Positions 56,495 through 64,000 of a DNA stretch of 64,000 bases are shown one piece after another. The position numbers and the translations under genes were made by a program. Each line of letters starts with the position of its first letter. Within the stretch, counting starts at the first letter, position 1. The notes under the pieces are model-generated. The model worked only from the letters and a program-made list of their open reading frames with translations. It was not told where the DNA came from and searched no databases. Source of the DNA: Leguminivora glycinivorella (Eukaryota > Arthropoda > Insecta > Lepidoptera > Tortricidae); NCBI RefSeq assembly GCF_023078275.1, contig NC_062973.1:20640956-20704955 (forward strand), given 5' to 3'.

Positions 56495-57126
56495 AGTACT
56501 AGCTTTTGCCCGTGGCTTCGCTCGTGTTAGAAAGAGACAAAATGTAGCCTATGTCACTCTCCGTTCCTTCAACTATCTTTACTTAAAAAAATCACACCAA
56601 TTCTTCGCTTCGTTTTGCCGTGAAAGCCGGACAAACAAACAGACACACACACTAACCTTTCCCATTTATAATATTAGTATGGATTATAAGTTTTAATGTA
56701 AATGTTTATTGTATTATTTTATACTAGCGTTTGCCCGCGGCTTCGCTCATGTTAGAATGAGACAAAAAGTAGCCTATGTCACTCTCCGTCCCTTCAACTA
56801 TCTTTACTTAAAAAAATCACACCAATTCTTCGCTTCGTTTTGCCGTGAAAGCCGGACAAACAAACAGACACACACACTAACCTTTCCCATTTATAATATT
56901 AGTATGGATTATAAGTTTTAATGTAAATGTTTATTGTATTATTTTATACTAGCGTTTGCCCGCGGCTTCGCTCATGTTAGAATGAGACAAAAAGTAGCCT
57001 ATGTCACTCTCCATCCCTTCGACTATCTCCACTTAAAAAATCACGCCAATTCTTCGCTCCGTTTTGCCGTGAAAGACGGACAAACAAACAGACACACACA
57101 CTTTCTCATTTATAATATTAGTATGG
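56495..57126 (-). mobile_element. RepF tandem array, 2.8 units of 225 bp
   Basis: Three copies of the TTTGCCCGCGGCTTCGCT... to ...TTTATAATATTAGTATGGAT block occur head to tail. The offset between identical TATGGATTATAAG words at about 56679 and 56904 is 225 bp, and flanking DNA is duplicated with the element. This is tandem duplication, not independent insertion. A single reversed copy is at 22955. Confidence 0.82.
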
Positions 57127-57180
57127 ATGTTGTATAATGAGTTAATCGTATTTACCAGAAGTCATAAGTATGTATAAGTA

Positions 57181-57604
57181 CAGATGTAGTGCGGAAAGAG
57201 TTTCCTTCGTATTCTTACGAAAACGTACGAACAAGTCATTCTATTTCAGTCAGTCTCAGTACAAGATGGACTGACACTCTGATTGAACTAGCATGACAAA
57301 TACGATAGTGTCCGGAATAACATAACCACAAAATTAAAATTTTGAAAAACCCCCGACCGCGACATAATGGACCGATTTTCATGAAACATGGCTAAGAACA
57401 CTCCCGACTAACTCAGCTTTCAGACAAAAAAACTAAATCTAAATCGGTTCATCCGTTCGGGAGCTGCGATGCCACAGACAGACACACACACAGACAGACA
57501 GACCAGACAAACAGACAGACAGACAGACGCGTCAAACTTATAACACCCCGTCGTTTTTGCGTCGGGGGTTAAAAATACGGAGGAAACCCTTTTCGCACTA
57601 CATC
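57181..57604. mobile_element. RepD copy split by a RepE insertion
   Basis: The left part (57181-57310) begins ACAGATGTAGTGCGGAAAG and the right end (about 57574-57604) reads AATACGGAGGAAACCC to GCACTACATCAGT. Between them is reversed RepE. Confidence 0.75.
57321..57573 (-). mobile_element. RepE copy 2, inside RepD
   Basis: The plus strand shows AATTTTGAAAAACCCCCGAC, TGGACCGATTTTCATGAAAC, TAACTCAGCTTTCAGACAAA, a GACA/CACA array and CGTCGTTTTTGCGTCGGGGG, all in reverse order to 9955-10139. It is more complete than copy 1. Confidence 0.75.
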
Positions 57605-57619
57605 AGTATTTATAATTAA

Positions 57620-57723
57620 AGTTGTGCCGTTCTCGGGAACGTTCTCATTATACTATGGAGAATATTCTCCTGAGAGAACATTTCCCATACAAACGGGAGA
57701 ACGTTCTCGGGAACGGCACAACT
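57620..57723. mobile_element. Short palindromic MITE
   Basis: 27-bp arms (AGTTGTGCCGTTCTCGGGAA at left and its inverse at right) match at 25 of 27 positions around a 50-bp loop. Confidence 0.75.
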
Positions 57724-57739
57724 CTATTTATAATATTTT

Positions 57740-57841
57740 TAACTTCTGATTAGCAGAAACGTCTGCAGCTGAGTCTGCGTCTGCGTCTGCGTTCTAAGCC
57801 TAACGGCATCGATTGCAGACGTTTCTGCTAATCAGAAGTTA
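57740..57841. mobile_element. Palindrome with perfect 28-bp arms
   Basis: TAACTTCTGATTAGCAGAAA continuing to CGTCTGCA at 57740-57767 is exactly inverted at 57814-57841. The loop holds a CTGCGT triplet of repeats. Confidence 0.85.
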
Positions 57842-57992
57842 AAATTTAGCATGGTTGGCGCATCATAACTGGTGAATTTCCAATATGACTTGGAACTCCA
57901 GTTGCCGTTTAAGAAGTTTAACACTCTTACGGTAGATGTCGCTACGGGTCCCATTGACCTTAGTAGTGGAAAATTTCGCTGGCTTGGTTGAA

Positions 57993-58064
57993 GTCTTGGT
58001 GGCTCAGTTGGCAGAGCGCTGGAGTATCGATCCAGAGGCCGTGAGTTCAAGTCTCACCCAAGGC
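57993..58064 (+). ncRNA. tRNA-like 72-mer, fully paired cloverleaf (anticodon ATC)
   Basis: All four stems pair: acceptor GTCTTGG/CCAAGGC (one T-G), D stem GCTC/GAGC, anticodon stem CTGGA/TCCAG, T stem GTGAG/CTCAC with loop TTCAAGT. U33 is present. The A box is TGGCTCAGTTGG and the B box is GGTTCAAGTC-like. TTTT follows 6 nt after the end. The anticodon would be ATC (aspartate codon GAT), which eukaryotes normally read with GTC, so a SINE head or tRNA-derived sequence is more likely than a translational tRNA. Confidence 0.55.
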
Positions 58065-58084
58065 AGACATTTTCCACTTTTAAA

Positions 58085-58289
58085 TCTATTTATAATAAAC
58101 TAGCGGCCCGCCCCGGCTACGCGCGGGGATTAAATCCAGTGTGTAACTTTTTGAGAAATCTTTCTTCTGGTCCTTGTGCTACAAACAACTCGTAAGCACG
58201 TTGGTACCTAACGTCTTTTCCTACTTTCGATGTTGCGGTTTACCGCTAAATTGTGACAAACTCATGAGTTTGACTCACCTGACAAATAA
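58085..58289. repeat. Dispersed retroposon end (AGCGGCCCGCCCCGGC start)
   Basis: AACTAGCGGCCCGCCCCGGC followed by an AT-rich body resembles the GC-rich ends of other LINE/SINE relics here. The extent is uncertain. Confidence 0.4.
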
Positions 58290-58290
58290 G

Positions 58291-58430
58291 TACAGTCAAC
58301 CAATTGGAACCCTAGGCCACTCTACAACCATGTCAAAATGACAAGCAGTAAGAGATTTCTTACAACATTATTTATAACGTCACTATGACATAGTTCTACA
58401 GTGGCCTAGGGTTCCAATTGGTTGACTGTA
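58291..58430. mobile_element. MITE with perfect 31-bp terminal inverted repeats
   Basis: TACAGTCAACCAATTGGAAC through CCTAGGCCACT at the left is exactly inverted at the right. Total 140 bp, non-coding. Confidence 0.9.
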
Positions 58431-58437
58431 CCTACTT

Positions 58438-60003
58438 GAAAATATTAACTCGCCAAAATGTACCTTCAAAACCTATTATAGGTACGAGTACCTATACATG
58501 AATGTGAACAAGTACGGAAAAAAGAAATTCGACACCACTCGTTCAGACTTTTCTCTTTTCCGCACTTGTATCGTTACTATTTCACTTGTTCATTCTAAGT
58601 TTTAGTGTCTTATATATTTTCATGAAGTAAGTATCCTGTGTTTTGTTTTGGCGGCTACTGAGATAACACGCCATTTTAGAACCTCATATGTTATGTAGCA
58701 ACCAAAAAACTTGGGTTTCTAATAGCTACTCCAACTTGTGTAATGTTCGAACCGTACCTACACACACACACACATACACACACACACACAACACAACAGC
58801 TCCATAATAATAACATACAGTCAACGGCGGCTTCTGTAGGTATACATGTTTTGAAATGCAAATCAGACTTATGAAATATGTTATACCTAAATGTTGTACT
58901 TTAGGAAATAATAAGGAGTCTCTTATAATGCGAATGTCTCTAGCAGGCATGTTCATTTTCTGCAGCGTATCAGACATCCAGATACATTTCCCGCTTTCTT
59001 ACAATGTATTAAGGTGCAAGATGTATGACTATGCGAAGTCGGAATCGCCGTGTGCGGAAGACGTGTAATAAAAGCGTGCTGTGCTTATTTAATTACCCGA
59101 ACATCCTGAAGAGACGCCCGTTTCTCCATACAAACGAGTCTGGCAACAATAATACAAATGAATAAGGGGCGCCACCGTCTATCTAAACCGTTTAGCATGT
59201 GGCAACTATTTAGTTACTTTTGTACGAAGAGAGTAAGTGTTGCTATGATAAAAAAAATGTTTAATTTCTATTACTAAATATTTTTTAAACAATTTGACGT
59301 ATGTAAAAATAAAAGTAAGTATTATTTATTTGCCCTCTCGAATTCGGAGGAGCGATAGAGAGCTAGCTATAGTAACAGTATTCCCGTAAGCAAATAAGCA
59401 CCCTAATATTTTAAAAATACAGCGAAATTACGAGAACCGTACAAATAGTGAAATGATACGTCCGTACGTATTTTATTTATATATTTATGCATTTAGTTAT
59501 TTATCTTTATATATGTATGTTTATGTATGTTAACTTTTTTTTGCCTATATTGTGCGATAAGTTTATTTCTTCCAATTTGCTGACACCTACTGACATTATG
59601 TAAATTTATCAATTTCTGTAAGAATTCGCTCTTTAGCGATAAGACCGCCTGTTGTTTACCTTTGTTCGTGTTTCTTCCTTGTTTTGTATTGTTGTATTTT
59701 ATCAAAGTGTGCAATAAAGAGTATTGTAAGTGTAAGTGTACGTCTGGTAATAATGAAAATATCTATAATTTCAAAGATGGGGCATATCCTAGTAACGATA
59801 AATTAAAGTACGGTAGCAGATTAAATAACTCGTCAATAATCTTGGCGAGACTCTGCTCTGTGTAGGTATATAACAGTAAATTAGTATTTTCTAATGTCAT
59901 CAGCATCAATACTTAATTTCTTCTTTACCGAAAGTCGTGATGACAGAAAACTTTAGTAAACTTTTCTTACTAACGATAACACTACTATATATATAAATTA
60001 CAA
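58438..60003. other. No gene seen; (CA)n at 58758-58790
   Basis: AT-rich. The (CA)n microsatellite is interrupted once by CATA. Frames on both strands overlap it without coding support. Confidence 0.45.
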
Positions 60004-60167
60004 ACTGAAATGGATACCATACACTACGGAAAAAAAACGCGATCAAGCCCCGTGGTGGCGAAGCCGGGAATCGAACCCGGGTCTCCAGCTAACGCGGCTG
60101 AATAACGTGATTAACCGCTACACCACATCGACCGCCCACCGACCGATGGTATGGTATCCATTTCAGT
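60004..60167. mobile_element. 19-bp perfect inverted repeat enclosing a tRNA-like core
   Basis: ACTGAAATGGATACCATAC (60004-60022) is exactly inverted at 60149-60167. Between them the minus strand (about 60138-60048) is tRNA-like, with TGGTGTAGCGGTTA (A box), GGGTTCGATTCCC (B box), a T arm CCGGG/CCCGG, and an encoded GCCACCA at its 3' side. The acceptor stem pairs poorly. Either a tRNA-derived element with inverted flanks or a tRNA pseudogene captured by a MITE. Confidence 0.7.
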
Positions 60168-60410
60168 CTTCTTACTCAGTTAAAAAGACTGATAGAACAG
60201 AACAAACGGACTTAGAAATGCAATCAAACATGGCATCACTCGCATCCCAGCTTTTTCTGCAGCAGACAGAACTGCATTTCAGGAAATTCCTTTTGCTCCT
60301 TTATTTTCACATAATTCTTCGTTTATTATTCTTCGGAGAACTTGAATTTAATGGTGTGGTGAACGGAAAAGTTAATTCGTTTATTTATGTAATTCTAAAA
60401 CTACTATTTT

Positions 60411-61243
60411 AGGGTTCCGTACCTCAAAGAGGAAAAACGGAACCCTTATAGGATCACTCGCGTGTCTGTCTGTCCCTGTAATATAATTAAATGGAATTAA
60501 ACGAAATTTAATCATAGGGGGCACTTTTGGGGGGTAAAATTGCAAATTAAAAATTAAAGTTATTAGAACTATATTGTGCTACATATCAAATGAAAGAGCA
60601 TTTTATAAGCATCTCAAATATATTTTTTTTATAGTTTTTATTTTGGTAATTTAGAAGTAATTTAAGAAAATAAGCAAAAAATTACCATTCCCCCCCCCCT
60701 TATCTCCGAAACTACTTAGCGTAAAATTTTCAAAAAAATACACGAGATAGCCCTCTACCTGTAGATTACAGGAAAACCTATTAGAAATCTACAGTCAAGC
60801 GTAAGTCGGACTTAAGAGAAAAAAACTCAAATTGAGATTTTCACTCACTGCCGCTGCAAGTGCTTACTAAATGTTTTGAAATTTGGTGAGCGCCATGGAC
60901 AGGTAGAAAGAAATTCATTTCTGTTTAGAAATTGTTAAAAAATTTAATCATTTGCCAAAATGACTTAAGTTCCTACTAAAAAAGAGGCGCTTAAGACTGT
61001 TTAGAACTGCACTGACCATAATATTGCCCTAATAGGTCCAAAAAATGGTGTATATATACGAAAACAAAAAAAATTGTGCCACCGACAACCAAAATCTGAA
61101 GTCTATTTGCTCTATCTCTTACCAAAATATACGCAAAATCTTTAAAGTACAAATCTAGTGTACGTTGCCATCACATGTCGTCAGGCGCTCATGACCTTTT
61201 TGTATGGAAATGTCGAAATCCGACTCGCACTTTACCGATTTTC
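60411..61243 (+). mobile_element. RepA variant, long form
   Basis: It begins AGGGTTCCGTACCTC with a hairpin (AGGGTTCCGT with ACGGAACCCT), then GTCTGTCTGTCC, a C run and a long AT-rich body, ending near ATCCGACTCGCACTTTACCG. At 830 bp it is the longest of the family. The middle differs from both RepA and the 40580 variant. Confidence 0.65.
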
Positions 61244-61282
61244 ATGGAAAGTTGTGTTTTATTATAGTTTGAAGGAGGTTTC

Positions 61283-61405
61283 TTGTTTTTAACCACCAAC
61301 GCAAAAACGACGGAGTGTTATAATAATAATAGGTTTGACGCTTGACATGTCTGTCTGGCATCATAGCTCCCGAACGAATCAATCGATTTTGATTTAGTTT
61401 TTAAT
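61283..61405 (+). mobile_element. RepE partial copy
   Basis: AACGCAAAAACGACGGAGTG, GTTTGACGC, TGTCTGTCTGGCATCATAGC and TCCCGAACGAATCAATCGAT follow the RepE order and stop at the following RepC insertion. Confidence 0.65.
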
Positions 61406-61427
61406 GTTTAAGGTGAATTCGTCGAGT

Positions 61428-61796
61428 TTTTTTTTGTACCACGTAGGTGGCAAACATGCATACGGTCCGCCTGATGGAAAGCGGTCACTGTTACATATGG
61501 ACGCCTGCCACTCAAGGAGTGGCACATGTGCGTTGCCGACTCGACTCATTAGAAACTTGTACAAACCTGTACTTAGAAGGGGCCTGGGTGCCGACGACTC
61601 AAAGGACCGAAGGAAGGAGGAGGAAGGAAGGAAGGAGGAAGGAGGAAGGATCTATTGTCCTAATTACTTCCGTAGGTCCTCCCGTCGTCAGCATACCGCA
61701 CCCTCGTTGAGCTCTGGCTGCTTTACTCACCGGCAGGAACACAACAATGAGTAAAGTCTAGTGCTACTTGATTGCGGTCTTTTGTAAAGCGGAGGT
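61428..61796 (-). mobile_element. RepC, second near-complete copy
   Basis: T run, then GTAGGTGGCAAACATGCATA, CGCCTGATGGAAAGCGGTCA, a GGAA/GGAGGAA purine microsatellite (about 61608-61650) absent from 28692, and CTCACCGGCAGGAACACAAC. Minus-strand retroposon. Confidence 0.75.
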
Positions 61797-62249
61797 AATT
61801 CCCCAGTTAGACTCTGCTCTACCTTAGAGTATATTCAATTTAGTATTAGAGTTATCAGTCAAGAAATTCAAATGCAGCGCCATCTATTATTAGTTTCGAC
61901 AACTTTTCATGTGACTTTCCATGCCTAAAGGTTCACACAAGTCTCAAGTCGCGTAAATTACTTAGTAAATTTTGCCGAGAGACGGCGCTAAATACAATAA
62001 CTATCGCTTAAAAAATTGGCTGGTCGAGCACCCGTTCTACACTTATGACAATTTTTTTATTACCTAATTAGAAAAATATTTTTGTGCATTTTTTATGTGA
62101 ATATTGCCTAACTCTCTGTAATTTCAATCTTTCTGTCTATTTATTCTCTAAGTATTATTGTTGTATGAATATTATTTTTTTAAATCAAATCTTGACGTGT
62201 AAAATGGCGTTGAATGAATAAATTAATATGAGTGTGAGTAGGATACAAT

Positions 62250-62412
62250 GGTAGTGGAAGGCCTAAGAAAAGATGGATGGAATGTGTGAACAACGATATG
62301 AGAGTGAAAGGTATTAGTATGGAAATGACGGCTGATAGAGAGAAATGGAGGAAGATGATCTGCTGCGCCGACCCCAAATAATGGGAAAAGGGCAAGGGAA
62401 TGATGATGAGTG
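62250..62412 (+). pseudogene. RTE-type LINE C-terminus with (ATG)n tail
   Basis: The frame GSGRPKKRWMECVNNDMRVK continues with EMTADREKWRKMICCADPK and stops at 62379-62381, followed by TGATGATGAG. It is a clean C-terminal end of an RTE-like reverse transcriptase, of a different subfamily from the WAIKG-ended fragments. About 44 codons survive. Confidence 0.8.
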
Positions 62413-62445
62413 TGAGTAGTATGATTATTTTAACAATTGAAAGTT

Positions 62446-62493
62446 TGTACGGAACCCTCAGTGGGCGAGTCCGACTCGCACTTGGCCGGTTTT
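62446..62493 (+). mobile_element. RepA-variant 3' end only
   Basis: TACGGAACCCTCAGTGGGCG, then AGTCCGACTCGCACTTGGCC and GG(T)n. Just the terminal hairpin block is present, next to the RTE tail. Confidence 0.7.
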
Positions 62494-63177
62494 TTTTACG
62501 ACAGTATTGTACAATAACTAAATCTAAATACAAGAAATATCATTGATACTGAAAGGAAGAAAAGGACGATTTTTATCTTTTATCGATGGGTATTATAATA
62601 CATGACTGATGTAAGGTCGTGATATACCTACATGCGTAAACGTTATTAGAAAAATAAAATATTTCTGTATTACTAGGCGAACTCTTCTGCATCGGGGTTA
62701 GTATTTTGTTAACTGATGTAATTTTATTCATGGCCTCCGAACTGAAAACAAAGGCCATGCCAGGATAAGCTAAGTGAATCTGCCCCCAGCGAGTTTTGGC
62801 TTGAATTTTTTTTTATTGATTCGTCTTTGTATTAGTATCGAGTATGCCAAATTTCAGCTCCCAAAACTTTATAGTTTAGTAATTAAAAAAAAAAAAAAAA
62901 ACGAAATTTGAACTTTCTTCGATATTTTTTTTTCTGGGCAGCCGATTTCGACGTGCGTCACGTATATTATGCATGTAAGTAGGACAATTATATGATATTA
63001 ATTTTGTGTTATATTTCCATACAAAAACTCAAAAAAAAAAATTAAAAAAAAACATTTTTTTTAAGTATTATCATGCAAGCGACACCTCCAGATTTTTCAT
63101 CAAAGTAAGCCTCTTTAATAAGCTACCAAATAAATATAAATACTTAATTTTATCTGTGGTAGAACAAGGTGTTTTTT
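62494..63177. other. No gene seen; A- and T-rich tracts
   Basis: Long A/T runs, for example at 62884-62902. This could be the outer part of the foldback that begins at 63178, but its right counterpart would lie beyond the window. Confidence 0.4.
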
Positions 63178-64000
63178 TTAATTGAATACATCACAATACA
63201 TTTACTCCCATACACGCTCGTTAAAAGGTTAAAACGAATCGCTGACAAACTCCAGAGAAACGTGCGCGTTGGTCATAAACACTGGCCACTAATAAAAATT
63301 AAAAAAAAATATATATGAATATGTTTTTTTTATAACAAAAAGTCACAAATTGCAAAAAACTTTTCATATACAATTTCTATGAAAAACATTTTTTTTTCAC
63401 ATGGTGTTTTTCTGATGCCAATCGATTCCATTCCTATTCAGTATCGAAAGTTTCTTTGAGCTTAACTTGCGGTAATGTACTAAAGAGCCACATATTGAAG
63501 AAAACTTTTTCCACATTTACCCCATAACAAAATGTATGGAAAATGTATCCATTGATTTGTGGGTTTTTAATGCAAAGCAAGTATTGATACTGGATAAGAA
63601 TGGAATCGATTGGCAACAAAAAAACTGTTTGTAAAAAATAGTTTCATTTTTGTAGATATTATAGGTACACACTATGGGGTAAATGTGGAAAGTTTCCTAC
63701 AATTTTCAGCTTTTTAGTACATTACCGGAAGTTGAGCCCTAAGAAACTATTGATACTGAATAGGAATGAAATCGATTAGCATCAGAAAAACACCATGTAA
63801 AAAAATTTTTTTTTTTCATAGAAATTGTATAAGAATTTTTTTTCGCAATTTTTTTATAAAAAAACATTCATATATATATTTTTTTTTTAATTTTTATTAG
63901 TGGCCAGTGTTTATGACCAACGTACACGTTTCTCTGGAGTTTGTCAGCAATTTTAACGAGCGTGTATGGGAGTAAAATGTATTGTGATGTATTCAATTAA
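63178..64000. mobile_element. Large foldback element, cut by window end
   Basis: The left arm from 63178 (TTAATTGAATACATCACAAT) and right arm ending at 64000 are inverted copies over roughly 300 bp each. Shared blocks include ACTCCCATACACGCTCGTTA, GGTCATAAACACTGGCCACT and CCACATTTACCCCATA. A motif around GATACTGAATAGGAATG occurs in both arms and again in the spacer. No protein-coding frame. Whether the palindrome extends past 64000 cannot be seen. Confidence 0.8.

Noticed and set aside
62180..62533. 117-codon minus-strand hydrophobic frame
   Set aside because: It is antisense to the RTE C-terminal fragment, which gives a convincing protein match on the plus strand.

Overview
This window is nuclear DNA of an insect, almost certainly a moth or butterfly (Lepidoptera). 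It is AT-rich and dominated by transposon debris of kinds common in lepidopteran genomes: tRNA-headed SINEs, many palindromic MITEs, RTE-type LINE fragments, a Jockey/CR1-type LINE and a decayed mariner. I see no bacterial gene organisation, CRISPR array, rRNA gene or intact viral gene.

Only one host protein-coding gene is well supported. It lies on the minus strand and has two recognisable coding exons, 26861-26337 and 19538-19317. Both are GC-rich, flanked by good splice signals and compatible in phase (0/0). Together they would encode a secreted proprotein of about 248 residues: signal peptide, an RPKR furin-type site, a proline-rich and acidic middle, a second RPKR site, and a C-terminal six-cysteine peptide of about 56 residues. 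A TATA box sits about 500 bp upstream of the first coding exon, and a MITE lies just past the stop codon. The 6.8-kb intron between the exons is filled with SINEs, palindromes and LINE remnants.

The least expected signals are two plus-strand sites (3396/3397 and 39465/39466). In each, a strong 3' splice site (polypyrimidine tract plus CAG) is followed with no gap by a strong 5' splice site (GTAAGT), and a second CAG|GTAA donor lies 42 or 55 nt further on. This is the layout of recursive-splicing ratchet points. If they are real, much or all of the window is one very long intron of an unseen plus-strand gene, with the minus-strand secretory gene nested inside it.

Layout: 0-10 kb, repeats, the first ratchet-like site, a TTAA-ended element and a hexanucleotide array. 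11.4-12.7 kb, mariner. 15-18.6 kb, RTE and SINE pieces, including a SINE with a perfect 17-bp target duplication. 19.3-27.4 kb, the secretory gene with its intron and promoter. 28-36 kb, SINEs, a 740-bp foldback and a MITE. 37-45 kb, RTE and LINE ends, the second ratchet-like site and (TCTCGG)n. 45-52 kb, SINE-2 copies, a second TTAA element and a 121-bp tandem array. 52.4-54.9 kb, a 5'-truncated LINE with an intact reverse transcriptase frame. 55-62 kb, nested palindromes, two well-folded tRNA-like sequences and a tRNA-like core inside a perfect inverted repeat. 63.2-64.0 kb, a large foldback cut by the window end.

Repeat family labels (RepA to RepG, SINE-1, SINE-2) are mine, defined by copies within this window. 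All comparisons were made by eye, so boundaries are approximate unless a target duplication or terminal repeat is quoted.
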